Positions 8,503 to 17,242 of a DNA stretch of 64,000 bases are shown here, in pieces. Source of the stretch: Gemmatimonadota bacterium (GTDB lineage Bacteria > Latescibacterota > UBA2968 > UBA8231); assembly GCA_009841115.1 (NCBI GenBank), contig VXML01000093.1, forward strand, positions 1 through 64,000, in the 5' to 3' direction. Under the pieces are notes generated by a model that saw nothing but the letters and a program-made list of their open reading frames with translations, had not been told where the DNA came from and searched no databases. Position 1 is the stretch's first letter. Each line of letters opens with the position of its first letter. A program made the translations under genes and the position numbers.

Positions 8503-10953
8503 CTACATCATCGTTAGAGGGTCGATGTTAATGGAAAAGTGGAGGGCGTGCTCTTTGGCGGCCTCGCGCATGGCTGGCAGGGCGCTGAGGGCCGTTGCGC
8601 GCAAATGGCGCGCCGAGGAGCCGCGCAAGAGGGCTTGCCAGCGATAGTTACCGCGTAGCCGCGCCAGCGGGGCTGGGGCTGGCCCGAGCACGAGTGCATC
8701 TTGGTCAAGGCCCTGTCGCAGGGCGTTCACGCCCTGTTGTGCCCCGGTTTCAACGGCTTGCTCGCGGGGGCCGCGCCAGCGGAAGACGATGAGGCGGCCA
8801 AACGGAGGGAATCCAGCCTGCTGCCGCTGGGCCAGCTCGTTGTGGGCAAAGGCCGCGTAATTTTGGTTGGCGGCCGCGCGCAGGGCTGCGTCGTCGGGCA
8901 GGAGCGTCTGGATTACTACTTCACCAGCGGTGTGGCCGCGCCCCGAGCGGCCAGCAACCTGGGTCAGAAGCTGGAAGCTGCGCTCGGCCGCACGGAAGTC
9001 GGGCAGGTGCATGCCGGTATCCGCGGAAATTACGCCGACTAGCGTGACTTCGGGCAGGTCGAGGCCCTTGGCGACCATTTGAGTGCCGAGCAGCACGTCG
9101 GCCTCGCCGTTGCGGAAGCGCTCGACGAGCGCGTCGTGCGCGCCTTTCCAAGCGGTGGTGTCCACGTCCATGCGGATGACGCGGATGCCGGGAAATTGGG
9201 CCAGCAGGGCACTTTCGACCTTTTGGGTGCCCACTCCGGCGAAGCGCAGTTCCGAGCTGCCGCAGGACGGGCAGACTGGCGGTGGTGGGGCCGTGAAGTC
9301 GCAGTAATGACAGCGCGTCTCGGAGGCAGAAGGTCGCCGATGATAAGTCAGCGAGACGCGGCAACTAGGGCACTGGATCGGCTCGCCACAGTTGGTGCAG
9401 CTAATGAAGGGAGCGAAGCCACGGCGATTTTGCAACAGGATGATTTTCTCGCCGCGGGCGAGGCGGTCTTGCATCTTGCGCCGCAAGTCGTGCGAGAAGA
9501 TGGCGCGCTGCTTTCTTTGGAAAGGCTCCTGTTTCATATCGACGACTGTCACTTGCGGCAAGGGGCGGTCGTCGATGCGGCGGGGCAAGGTGTGGAGGTG
9601 GTACTTGCCGGTGGCAGCATTCCAGTGCGACTCTAAGCTGGGCGTGGCTGAGCCGAGGACGACGACGGCGTTAGAGCACTGCCCGCGCACTAAGGCGAGG
9701 TCGCGGGCGTTGTAGGTAAGGGGGCGGCTACTGTCTAGGTCTTCTTGCTTATACGAGGTGTCGTGCTCTTCGTCCACGACAATCAGCCCCAAATTTTCTA
9801 CCGGTGCGAGGATGGCCGAGCGAGCGCCGATGAGCACGCGCTGCTCGCGGCGGCGCAAGCGACGCCAGGTGTCGTAGCGCTCTCCAGCCGAAAGCTGGCT
9901 GTGGAAGACGGCGACGGCCTCGCCGAAGTGCTCCTTGAAGCGCCGCACCATCTGCCAAGCGAGGGCGATTTCTGGCACCAAGATGATTGCGCCGCGCCCG
10001 GCAGCCAACGCTTGCGCCACAAGTTGGACGTACACGAGGGTTTTGCCCGAGCCGGTGACGCCGTGCAGCAAGGCCGGATAGAATTTCTGGGCGTCGAGCG
10101 CGGTCGATAGGTTGTTGAGGACCTGTTGTTGGTCGGCTGTCAGAACGAGGTCCGGGGGGGTGCCGCTGGCGATGTGGGCGAGGGGATTGCGGATGACTTC
10201 TTCGGTTGTTGGTGAAATCAAGCCGCGGCCTTCGAGTGCCTTGAGTACAGCCGAGGAAAAGCCGGCCTCGCTCAGTTCGCTGCGCGCGGCCATGGGATGG
10301 TCGAGCAAGTAGCGCAGACAGGCTGCTTGGCGCGGCGCGCGCTTTTCGATGGCGGCGATGGCGGCGTGTGCGGCTGGTTTGTCGTTTAGGAGGAAGCAGC
10401 GTTGGCTCAGGGCGCGGGGTCGCCGGTCTTCGAGCACGGGCGCGACTTCGATGTGTCCGCGGCGGCGCAGGGCGCGCACGCCCTGTTCCAAGCCCCGGCT
10501 ACCGAGTCGGCGCTTAAGTGTGCTGACTTTGAGGGAGCCGCTGCGCTGGAGTTCGCCGATGATCCGCGCTTCTATACCCGCGTGATGGCCAATGGGTGCC
10601 TCGCGCAATTGTACGAGGCGGTTGGAGCTGAGTTTGACGCCTGGGGGCAAAGCGGCCATCAGCGCACTGCCGAGGGGGGCCATGTAGTAGGAAGCCATCC
10701 AGCGGCAGAGTGCGACGACCTCTGGACTGAGGAGCGAGGTGTCGAGAATTTGTTCGATAGGGCGGATCTTGCACGGGGGAAGGTCGCCGAGTGTAGCTGG
10801 CCCTAAGACAATGCCGGTGAGTCGGCGCTGGACTACCGGCACCAACACTAAGGCCCCAGGCTGCGCTTCTGCGGCGAATTCAGCGGGTACGCCATAGGTC
10901 AACTCGCGCGCTACGGGGGGCGGCAGGGAGACCTCTACGTAGCCTTGGATCAT
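8503..10953 (-). CDS. priA: primosomal protein N' (replication restart helicase PriA)
   Basis: Superfamily-2 DNA helicase that recognises stalled forks and reloads the replicative helicase. The 816 residues match the family. The N-terminal DNA-binding region (VSLPPPVARELTYGVP) precedes Walker A GVTGSGKT near residue 300, the DEEH box near 392 and the helicase motif GRSGRG near 695. Between the two helicase lobes are four CxxC pairs (about 515-560: CTNC, CPSC, CHYC, CPSC) that bind two zinc ions. The ATG overlaps the stop of the rodZ-like gene by 3 bases. Confidence 0.96.
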   Translation of the reverse strand: MIQGYVEVSLPPPVARELTYGVPAEFAAEAQPGALVLVPVVQRRLTGIVLGPATLGDLPPCKIRPIEQILDTSLLSPEVVALCRWMASYYMAPLGSALMAALPPGVKLSSNRLVQLREAPIGHHAGIEARIIGELQRSGSLKVSTLKRRLGSRGLEQGVRALRRRGHIEVAPVLEDRRPRALSQRCFLLNDKPAAHAAIAAIEKRAPRQAACLRYLLDHPMAARSELSEAGFSSAVLKALEGRGLISPTTEEVIRNPLAHIASGTPPDLVLTADQQQVLNNLSTALDAQKFYPALLHGVTGSGKTLVYVQLVAQALAAGRGAIILVPEIALAWQMVRRFKEHFGEAVAVFHSQLSAGERYDTWRRLRRREQRVLIGARSAILAPVENLGLIVVDEEHDTSYKQEDLDSSRPLTYNARDLALVRGQCSNAVVVLGSATPSLESHWNAATGKYHLHTLPRRIDDRPLPQVTVVDMKQEPFQRKQRAIFSHDLRRKMQDRLARGEKIILLQNRRGFAPFISCTNCGEPIQCPSCRVSLTYHRRPSASETRCHYCDFTAPPPPVCPSCGSSELRFAGVGTQKVESALLAQFPGIRVIRMDVDTTAWKGAHDALVERFRNGEADVLLGTQMVAKGLDLPEVTLVGVISADTGMHLPDFRAAERSFQLLTQVAGRSGRGHTAGEVVIQTLLPDDAALRAAANQNYAAFAHNELAQRQQAGFPPFGRLIVFRWRGPREQAVETGAQQGVNALRQGLDQDALVLGPAPAPLARLRGNYRWQALLRGSSARHLRATALSALPAMREAAKEHALHFSINIDPLTMM

Positions 10954-11912
10954 GGTTGGGCGTCGGAGGCCTCTCTTGCGGAAGGCTGTGAGTCCAATGT
11001 TAGAAACTCGATGCCGTCAGCCGCGGCGCGGAAGTGCAGCACTTGGTCGGGGTGGCCGAGTTGGCCGTTGCCAAGCAGTTGGCCGTCCAACCAATAGCTC
11101 AGGCCGTGGGGACGAGTTGAGATTACGACAAAATGGTCGCGGGCCTCAAAGCGGTGGCGCTCGCCGGGTGGAACGATGGCCTCAAAGTTTTCTGCTGCGT
11201 CATCCCAGCGGACCTGCACCCAGGTAGAGTCGCGAGCCTCCAGTTCGAGGACCACGGGGACGGGTTCGGTGGTTTGGGCCACCGCCTCGGTTGCGGGAAG
11301 CTCAGCCAGCTCGGTGGATGACTGGGCGGACGAGTCGCTTGGAGTGGCTGGCGGTTGAGATTGGGACGAGACGTGGGCCGTTTGCGTTGGGTCGTCAATC
11401 GCTTGTGTTGGGGTTTCAATCGCTTGTGTTGGGGTTTCCGTCTCTTGTGTTGGGGTTTCAATCGCTTGTGTTGGGGTTTCAATCGCTTGTGTTGGGGTTT
11501 CCGTCTCTTGTGTTGGGGCCTGTTTATCGCTGAAAAAGTAGAAGAACGCCACAGCGAGGACGCAGCAGGCACCTATGACCGAGCCGATGATGATCAGCGG
11601 CTTACGCGAGCGGCGCGGAGTAGGCTGCGATAGGACGACCACAGGTTGGGAGCGCGCTTTCATTATCCGGCCGTACTGTTGGTCAAAGCGGCTCAGGAAT
11701 GGCTCGGGGTCGAGGTCGAGGTGTTCGGCATATGCTTTCAGGGCTAAGCGGACGAATATCGGCTCAACTACATCGAGCGTGTTGGCTTCTATGCCCTGTA
11801 AGACAAAAAGACTAACGCCGCTTTGTCGCTGGATTTCTTCGAGGTCGAGGCCGCGTGCTTGGCGTGCGGCCGACAATTCTTCGCCGATAGTTTGTTCTTT
11901 TTCTTCGCTCAT
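10950..11912 (-). CDS. rodZ: RodZ-like HTH/DUF4115 membrane protein
   Basis: Cell-shape type protein. An N-terminal HTH_25 domain (about 8-70, GEELSAARQARGLDLEEIQ, then the recognition-helix region VSLFVLQGIEAN) is followed by a basic stretch, one membrane helix (about 100-122), a threonine/proline/glutamate-rich linker and a C-terminal DUF4115 domain (WVQVRWDDAAENFEAIVPPG). In RodZ the HTH contacts MreB and DUF4115 is periplasmic. I place the start at the ATG at 11912, which overlaps the maf stop (ATGA); a longer frame to 11963 adds 17 residues that overlap maf and look non-coding. The linker is made of six 21-base repeats (11396-11521). Confidence 0.87.
   Translation of the reverse strand: MSEEKEQTIGEELSAARQARGLDLEEIQRQSGVSLFVLQGIEANTLDVVEPIFVRLALKAYAEHLDLDPEPFLSRFDQQYGRIMKARSQPVVVLSQPTPRRSRKPLIIIGSVIGACCVLAVAFFYFFSDKQAPTQETETPTQAIETPTQAIETPTQETETPTQAIETPTQAIDDPTQTAHVSSQSQPPATPSDSSAQSSTELAELPATEAVAQTTEPVPVVLELEARDSTWVQVRWDDAAENFEAIVPPGERHRFEARDHFVVISTRPHGLSYWLDGQLLGNGQLGHPDQVLHFRAAADGIEFLTLDSQPSAREASDAQP
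11396..11521 (-). repeat. six 21-bp tandem repeats in a two-level array inside the rodZ-like gene
   Basis: Six in-frame 21-base units encode the heptapeptides PTQAIET and PTQETET. Read along the plus strand their order is A-A-B-A-A-B, so bases 11396-11458 and 11459-11521 are near-identical 63-base blocks. The array lies in the periplasmic linker after the membrane helix. Confidence 0.95.
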
Positions 11913-12496
11913 TCTGTGACCTGATCGTTTAGGTCGCACCCCACCGCGCTCAAAAGGACGCAAAGACGAGCTAAGGGCAGACCAACTACATTATAATAAC
12001 AACCTGCGATGCGTTCAATAAAGCGCGCCCCCAATCCCTGTATGCCATAGCCACCGGCTTTGTCGAGTGGTTCGCCGCTGGCGACGTAAGCGGCGATGTC
12101 GGCAGTGGTCAAGGGGCGCATCTCCACTTGGGTGCAAACAGCTTCCTGCAGAAGCTGCCCGCCGCTTTGGATGGCTAGTCCGGTATAGACCTGATGGACT
12201 TGGCCCGAGAGGCGACCGAGCATGGAGGCCGCGTCGGCTGCGTCGGCGGGTTTGCCCAATATCGCGCCGTTGCTACAGACGATGGTGTCCGCGGCGATGA
12301 TGATGGCGTCCGCAGCGACTACGCTGGCCACGGCGCGGGCTTTGGCCACAGCCGATTCGAGTGCATAGTCGGCCGGAATGGACGTTGCGGGCACCGGCTC
12401 TTGCAGCGGACTGGGGACGACTGTAAAGGGCAGGGCGAGCTGGCGCAACAGCGCGGCGCGCCGGGGCGAGGCCGAGCCGAGGATGAGGGGCTTCAC
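11909..12496 (-). CDS. maf: Maf-family nucleotide pyrophosphatase
   Basis: Hydrolyses non-canonical or excess nucleoside triphosphates (dTTP/UTP-type or m7GTP-type). The 195 residues start at a GTG (12496) that overlaps the dtd stop as GTGA. Family motifs are present: LGSASPRRAALL at 5-16, AADTIVC near 69, the KPADAADAASMLGRLSG region, and DKAGGYGIQGLGARFI near 145. A longer open frame to 12793 is the shadow of dtd and has arginine-rich non-coding character. The stop overlaps the rodZ start. Confidence 0.93.
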   Translation of the reverse strand: MKPLILGSASPRRAALLRQLALPFTVVPSPLQEPVPATSIPADYALESAVAKARAVASVVAADAIIIAADTIVCSNGAILGKPADAADAASMLGRLSGQVHQVYTGLAIQSGGQLLQEAVCTQVEMRPLTTADIAAYVASGEPLDKAGGYGIQGLGARFIERIAGCYYNVVGLPLARLCVLLSAVGCDLNDQVTE

Positions 12497-12936
12497 GCGG
12501 GCGACTCCACCATCAAGGTGACCGGTCCGTCGTTGTGGATTTCGACCTGCATGTAAGCGCCGAAGACGCCGCGCTGGGGCGGTAGGCCCTGTTCGGCGAG
12601 CAGGTCGAGAAAGCGCTCGTACAGGCGCTCGGCGACCGGGGGTGGAGCGGCTTGCACGAAGCTGGGGCGACGGCCTTTGCGACAGTCGCCGTACAGGGTA
12701 AACTGCGAGATGGCGAGCACGCCGCCGCCGATGTCGAGCACTGAGCGGTTCATCTTGCCTTGGTCGTCGGCAAAGATGCGCAGGTGGGCACACTTTTCAG
12801 CACAAAAGCGCAGGGATTGCTCGTCGTCGTCGGGACCGAAGCCGACGAGCAGGACTAGGCCCTGACCGATTTGGCCGTGGAGTTGGCCATCGATGTGGAC
12901 GCTGGCGTGGCTAACGCGCTGGACGAGGACTTTCAC
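12493..12936 (-). CDS. dtd: D-aminoacyl-tRNA deacylase
   Basis: Removes D-amino acids (and glycine from tRNA-Ala) mischarged onto tRNA. The 147 residues are the usual length. Both signature motifs are visible: SQFTLYGD near residue 76 and the C-terminal NDGPVTLM motif, which form the active site across the dimer. The start is GTG (12936), giving the typical N-terminus MKVLVQRVSHASV. It is the first gene of the operon that runs through maf, rodZ and priA. Confidence 0.96.
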   Translation of the reverse strand: MKVLVQRVSHASVHIDGQLHGQIGQGLVLLVGFGPDDDEQSLRFCAEKCAHLRIFADDQGKMNRSVLDIGGGVLAISQFTLYGDCRKGRRPSFVQAAPPPVAERLYERFLDLLAEQGLPPQRGVFGAYMQVEIHNDGPVTLMVESPA

Positions 12937-12950
12937 GGGAGGGAGTGGAC

Positions 12951-12984
12951 TGTGATTACTGTGATTATTGTGATTACCGTGATG
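12951..12984. repeat. short 9-bp tandem repeat (TGTGATTAC-like)
   Basis: Three to four copies of a TGTGATTAC/TGTGATTAT/CGTGATG unit in the spacer upstream of dtd. They could be simple slippage or a small regulator site before the dtd operon; nothing decides between these. Confidence 0.5.
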
Positions 12985-12999
12985 CGAGTTCTCAAAAAT

Positions 13000-13018
13000 C
13001 CAAGCCTTTGAGGCTTGG
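13000..13018 (-). terminator. Rho-independent terminator after lptD
   Basis: On the minus strand an 8-bp perfect stem (CCAAGCCT/AGGCTTGG, 3-base loop) is followed at once by ATTTTTGAG. It lies about 45 bases after the lptD stop and separates rlmB-lptD from the dtd operon. Confidence 0.8.
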
Positions 13019-13062
13019 GAATCGTTGCGTGAGTTTCAAATGTACCCTTCGCCGTACCCCTG

Positions 13063-15555
13063 TCAACTACCGTAGAAGCGCCGCTGGCCGCGCTCGAGTT
13101 TTAGCTGCGGAATGTCTTTTAACTGCACCTTAAGAAAGAACGCCCGGTTTTTGTGGAAGGTGCTCGGTTGCACGTTGAGGGTTGCGGTCCAGTCGTGGAA
13201 TTCCTTTTGCAGGGACAGCAGCTCGGAAGTGATGCGCTCGGTGGCTAAAAGCTGCGTTCCCGGGGCGCGTAGATTGTAGTTGAGCGAATAATTGCAATGC
13301 CAACTCGCCAAGCTAAAGCCGGCTGCGGCCCGTACCCAAGAGCGGATGAAGCTAGGGGTTGTAGCGGTGGCGCGGCGGTGCGAGATGTAGTGGCTGAGTT
13401 GTAAGCGGCTGCCGCGTCGGCGGTTGTCGATGTCGCGCATGAGGCCGCTTTCAAAGCCGAAGGATTCCCGGCCGTAGGGGCTGGAGGAGCCGAAGCTGCT
13501 TGAGCCGTAGGGGTTGGCGGAGCCGAAGTTGCTTGAGCCGTAGGGATTGGCGGAACCGAAACCACTCGATCCGTAGCGGCTGGAGGAGTCAAAATCACCA
13601 GGCCTGTTGGCTTCCATGCGCGACGCTGCCGACTGCCGCGACCAGCTAGCCGAGGTCCGCACTTCGAGTTGCTCGCGGCGCGGTGCCAGCAAGTGCAGTC
13701 GGTTTTGCTCGTCGTAGAATTCGTGGCGCAAGGTCAGCCGCGAGTTTAGGTAGCGACCCGCTTCGACGCTTAGGGTCGTGCGTAGGTCGGCTAGTTGGCG
13801 CTCCTTTTTCTCAAAGTCATAGGTCGTAGAGAAGTTGAGCTGGACTAGGCGCACTTTGTGCTCTTCTTCGTCGCGCAAAATTTTGGCCCAGAAGGTGTTG
13901 CCGAGGCGCAAGTTCAGGGTCCGCCGGTGTTGGAGAGGGCTGCCGTCGCCGCCAAAGCCCAAGACGCCGCCGGTGTCGGCACGGGAGGCTTGGTAGCTGA
14001 ACGAGACGCTGGGTTTGAGTACGTGGCGCAGGGCTTGGAGTGGGCCGATGGACGGGTTGAAAAGTCCGTAGAAGGTCTGGCTCAGGGCCGCACTGGTGGA
14101 GAAGCGGTCGCTGCGCCGGCCGCGGATTGCGCCTTCGCGCAGATTTTGATCGCTCCAGCCTTGGTTGAGCGACGGACTGAGGTTGAGCCAAGAGAAGGGG
14201 CGGTACTGTGCGCTGACGCGCCAGTTCACTTGAGCTCTGGTTTGGCTGGTGGTGTCCGTGCGGCTGCCGCGCTGGGTGTTGCGCAGGCTGGCGTTGCCGT
14301 CGTAGTAGATGCGGCTGTACCAAGGGAGGTTTTGGCGACTTTGGCGACTTTGGCGGCTTTGGCCCGCTTGGCCCCAAATCGGTTTGCGGCTCTTGCGCAG
14401 GCTGAGTTCGGGTAGGACGGTGGAGAATGTTTCGGTGTCGAGGTTTTTGGTCTGGCTCGCTTTCAGGCTCAAGCTATTGCCCGAGCCGCGCCAGCGCCGC
14501 GTGTAGCTGAGGTTGGAGCGCAGGGTGCGGTTGAGGCGGTCTTGGAGGCTGGTGCTGTTGTCTTGGGCGAAGCTGTTGTTGCTCTGGAAGGTGCCGTTGG
14601 CCCGCAAGCTCGCGTCGCGGCCTAGCTCTTGGCTGTGCCTGAATTCCACTCGCCAGTTGCGCGAGGCCGTGCGGCCTTCTTGGCGGTTTTCGAACTGGGT
14701 TCTGACGTGGCCCCTGAAGCGGTAGCGCACGGCGTAGTTGAGGCGGGCGCGTCCTAGCCAGCCCGAGCGCTGCCGCAGGTCGGCTGCGAGAGACAGGTCC
14801 CAATAGTCATTGGGAGCGAGGTAGTAGCCCAAGTTGCGCAGCTCCCATTCGCTTTGGCGCGATCCAAATCTAGGGGAGCGTTGTCCAAAACTCGGCGTCA
14901 AAATCCCAGACTGACGATCTTCGCGCAGCGAGAATACGTAAAAGGGTATCCACAACAGCCGCCGCTCCTTGATGCGGAAATACACGGGGCGCGCCACGGC
15001 CATGTCGCCGGCTATGACCTTGATGCGCGGGCTGTAGAAGTCGAAGTGCGGGTGGTCGGCGTCGCAGGTGGTGTACGAGCCTTGGTGGACGTGGAACTCG
15101 GTGCTGCTGCGGGTCTGGATCAAGTGTCCGGCGTAAAATCCCTTGTCGCGGTGGATCTTGCCTTTGAGGATGGTTCCTTGTTCGGTGGAGAGGTTGTAGA
15201 GGATGCGCTCGCCGCGCAGCGTTTGGTTTCCTTGGCGCAACACCGGGCAACCGACGACGCGCCCAAGCGAATCGAGGGCTGCCCGCGCTTCGACTTGGTC
15301 GAGGTCGCGGCGGAAGACGATTTCGGCGGCCTCTAGCTCAGCGCCCTTGTGCGAGACGCGGGCCTGTCCCTGCAACAGGAGCGAGTCGCCGACCTCGTAA
15401 TAGCGCATATAGGTGGCTTGGTAGGCAAAGCCTTGGTTTTTGTCCTGGCCCTTGGCTTGGGTTAGTAGGGAGCGGGCTTCTTGTAGTTGGGTATCGGACG
15501 CCTCGCTGACGTGCGCATGGACGAGGGCGAGGCAGAGGATTAGCAGGCCGATCAT
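13063..15555 (-). CDS. lptD: LptD/OstA-like outer-membrane assembly protein
   Basis: Outer-membrane beta-barrel that inserts lipopolysaccharide in the LptDE complex. The 830 residues begin with a short signal peptide (ending near HVSEAS), then an OstA/LptA-like beta-jellyroll (about 50-190; YYEVGDSLLLQGQARVSHKG, GERILYNLSTEQGTILKG), then the barrel with many alternating aromatic strands. A glycine/serine-rich array of 11-residue units (YGSSxFGSANP) at 13470-13578 lies late in the barrel, probably in a surface loop. Sequence divergence from proteobacterial LptD is large, as in other FCB bacteria. The ATG overlaps the rlmB stop. Confidence 0.85.
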   Translation of the reverse strand: MIGLLILCLALVHAHVSEASDTQLQEARSLLTQAKGQDKNQGFAYQATYMRYYEVGDSLLLQGQARVSHKGAELEAAEIVFRRDLDQVEARAALDSLGRVVGCPVLRQGNQTLRGERILYNLSTEQGTILKGKIHRDKGFYAGHLIQTRSSTEFHVHQGSYTTCDADHPHFDFYSPRIKVIAGDMAVARPVYFRIKERRLLWIPFYVFSLREDRQSGILTPSFGQRSPRFGSRQSEWELRNLGYYLAPNDYWDLSLAADLRQRSGWLGRARLNYAVRYRFRGHVRTQFENRQEGRTASRNWRVEFRHSQELGRDASLRANGTFQSNNSFAQDNSTSLQDRLNRTLRSNLSYTRRWRGSGNSLSLKASQTKNLDTETFSTVLPELSLRKSRKPIWGQAGQSRQSRQSRQNLPWYSRIYYDGNASLRNTQRGSRTDTTSQTRAQVNWRVSAQYRPFSWLNLSPSLNQGWSDQNLREGAIRGRRSDRFSTSAALSQTFYGLFNPSIGPLQALRHVLKPSVSFSYQASRADTGGVLGFGGDGSPLQHRRTLNLRLGNTFWAKILRDEEEHKVRLVQLNFSTTYDFEKKERQLADLRTTLSVEAGRYLNSRLTLRHEFYDEQNRLHLLAPRREQLEVRTSASWSRQSAASRMEANRPGDFDSSSRYGSSGFGSANPYGSSNFGSANPYGSSSFGSSSPYGRESFGFESGLMRDIDNRRRGSRLQLSHYISHRRATATTPSFIRSWVRAAAGFSLASWHCNYSLNYNLRAPGTQLLATERITSELLSLQKEFHDWTATLNVQPSTFHKNRAFFLKVQLKDIPQLKLERGQRRFYGS
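13470..13578 (-). repeat. 33-bp repeats inside lptD (YGSSxFGSANP units)
   Basis: Three and a half in-frame 33-base units encode YGSSGFGSANP, YGSSNFGSANP and YGSSSFGSSSP, then a partial YGRESFG. They form a low-complexity insertion, likely an extracellular loop of the barrel. Confidence 0.9.
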
Positions 15556-16295
15556 GGCTGGCGCTGGCGGAACACTTCGTACAGGGCGATGCCAGCGGCC
15601 ACAGATGCGTTGAGCGAGCCGATGGCCTCGCGCTGCATGGGGATGTGCAAGAGTGCGTCGCAGCGCTTTTGCACCATGCGCCGCAGTCCCTTGCCTTCGC
15701 TGCCGATGACTAGAGCGCAGGGCTGGGCAAGATCCGCGGTCGGCAAAGGCTGTTCGCCTTGGGCGTCGAGTCCAGCGATGAAAAGCCCACCGGCCGCGGC
15801 TTTTTGCAGGGCTTTTTGCAGGTTGTCAACTCGGCAGACGGGTAGGTGTTGGGTTGCACCGGCGGCGGCTTTGAGTGCGGCTGGGGAGAGGCCGGCGGCT
15901 TCGCGGGATGGCACGACTACGCTTTGCGCGCCGAGGGCGTGGGCGCTGCGGATGATGGCACCGAGGTTGTGGGGATCTTGCACTTGGTCGAGAAAGACGA
16001 GTAGGGCTGGGGCCGACAGGTGGGAGAGTACGTGGTCGAAGTCCGCGTATGTTGCGGCGGCCGCGTAGGCGACGACGCTTTGGTGGCGGGGGCCGGCGAG
16101 GCGGTCGAGTTGGGCCTTGTCGCGCAGGTCATAGGGGATGTGGGCTTGTCGCGCGCGGGTGAAAATTTCGTCGATGACCGGGCCGTGTGCGCCTTTGGCG
16201 ATGAGCAGACGGCGCAGAGGGCGCTCGGCGCGGAGGGCTTCGAGCACGGGGTGGCGGCCCCAGATTAGGTCGTCGGGTGTTTGTTTATCGGGCAT
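15552..16295 (-). CDS. rlmB: 23S rRNA (guanosine-2'-O-)-methyltransferase, TrmH/SpoU family
   Basis: SpoU-class SAM methyltransferase of 247 residues with an N-terminal substrate-binding domain (WGRHPVLEALRAERPLRRLL) and a knotted catalytic domain. Motif 1 is DPHNLGAIIRSAHALGA, motif 2 is ALVIGSEGKGLR and motif 3 is IPMQREAIGSLNASVAAGIA, all intact. RlmB is the likeliest identity; a tRNA TrmH role is less likely. I start at ATG 16295 (MPDKQTPDD), because the frame extending to 16421 adds an unrelated basic leader. Stop overlaps lptD start (ATGA). Confidence 0.92.
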   Translation of the reverse strand: MPDKQTPDDLIWGRHPVLEALRAERPLRRLLIAKGAHGPVIDEIFTRARQAHIPYDLRDKAQLDRLAGPRHQSVVAYAAAATYADFDHVLSHLSAPALLVFLDQVQDPHNLGAIIRSAHALGAQSVVVPSREAAGLSPAALKAAAGATQHLPVCRVDNLQKALQKAAAGGLFIAGLDAQGEQPLPTADLAQPCALVIGSEGKGLRRMVQKRCDALLHIPMQREAIGSLNASVAAGIALYEVFRQRQP

Positions 16296-16543
16296 GGGGT
16301 GACTGAGTGCAGGTCTAACTAGGCTAATTGTAGATGTTGAGACGTCTGATTGTAAGTTTAGGATTCGGCTAATTGAAAATTTAGAGCTAAAGGAGGGTAG
16401 TCTTACTCCGCCGCGTCTCAACGTAATTGATTAAAAATACTCGATGTGCAGGTTAGATGGTAGGGATGCTGGCAGCAGCGACTCGACGGTGTCCTCTGGC
16501 AGCGCAGAGAAAATTGGACAGAACCTCACATTTTTAGCATACT
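16296..16543. other. spacer at the border of the toxin-antitoxin islet
   Basis: No convincing gene. AT content rises toward the AbiEi side. A promoter-like pair on the plus strand (TTGGAC at 16514, 18-base gap, CATACT at 16538) could serve the AbiE genes. On the minus strand, about 16438-16540 carries a short coding-looking scrap (CPIFSALPEDTVESLLPASL) with no good start; its origin is unclear. Confidence 0.4.
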
Positions 16544-16564
16544 ATGTCTACTAATTGTGGACAT
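16544..16564. promoter_or_regulatory. candidate AbiEi operator (inverted repeat)
   Basis: Inverted repeat ATGTCTAC-5-GTGGACAT with one mismatch, 25 bases before the AbiEi ATG and just downstream of a promoter-like pair. AbiEi antitoxins of studied systems bind inverted repeats at their own promoter, so this is a natural autoregulation site; no binding evidence exists here. Confidence 0.5.
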
Positions 16565-16588
16565 TGATGTATATTATTGCGGTACAAA

Positions 16589-17242
16589 ATGCTTGAAACG
16601 ACCCCATTGCGACAGCAGATCGCTCGAGATGTCTTCGATTACCAGCAACTGGTCGCCTGTTTGTCCCAGTTTAGCAAGCCCCGCGACAAAATCCGCAGAT
16701 TGTTGGCCAGTGGAGAAATCGTGCGCATTAGGAAGGGCTTGTACACCTTTGGCGAGCCCCTCCGACGAGCACCTATCAGTCGGGAACTGCTGGCCAATCT
16801 GATCTATGGGCCTTCCTACATAAGCCTAGACTACGCCCTGAGCTACCACGGGCTCATACCGGAACGCGTCGAGACAGTCACCTCGGTGACATTGGGGCGG
16901 TCGCGCACCTTCACTACGCCCTACGGAATGTTCTCCTACCGTCGCCTGAGTCAGAGCCGCTACGCCGTTGGGGGCCTGCTAGCAGAGCACGGCGATCTGT
17001 CCTTCCTGATCGCTTCCCCAGAAAAGGCACTGGCGGATAAGGTATGGGCCGACAAGCGCTTCGACGGGACTCGCTTGTCGGCCTATGGTTCGTATTTGCT
17101 GGACGACCTGCGGCTGGATCCCGCCCGATTGGCCGTCCTCGACCGCGATCGCCTTGAGGCAATAGCGAGAGCCTACGATTCGCGGAAGCTCTATTGGCTC
17201 ATGCGCTATCTACAGACGCTGAAGAAGCGAAGCCATGCATGA
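16589..17242 (+). CDS. abiEi: AbiEi-type antitoxin (type IV TA system)
   Basis: A 217-residue protein with an N-terminal winged-helix (YQQLVACLSQFSKPRDKIRRL, then GEIVRIRKGLYTFG) followed by the AbiEi antitoxin domain (YISLDYALSYHGLIPE, SPEKALADKVW). It represses its own operon and counters the partner nucleotidyltransferase. I choose the ATG at 16589 over a TTG 12 bases earlier. No strong ribosome site is seen. The stop codon overlaps the toxin start by 8 bases, the classical AbiEi-AbiEii arrangement. Confidence 0.88.
   Translation: MLETTPLRQQIARDVFDYQQLVACLSQFSKPRDKIRRLLASGEIVRIRKGLYTFGEPLRRAPISRELLANLIYGPSYISLDYALSYHGLIPERVETVTSVTLGRSRTFTTPYGMFSYRRLSQSRYAVGGLLAEHGDLSFLIASPEKALADKVWADKRFDGTRLSAYGSYLLDDLRLDPARLAVLDRDRLEAIARAYDSRKLYWLMRYLQTLKKRSHA

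Noticed and set aside
11396-11521. Possible CRISPR array
   Set aside because: Units are contiguous, have no spacers, and are in frame in a protein-coding gene.
16438-16540. Short minus-strand coding-like scrap ending HIEYF-stop
   Set aside because: Only ~35 codons, no start or recognisable family; too short to call a remnant with confidence.
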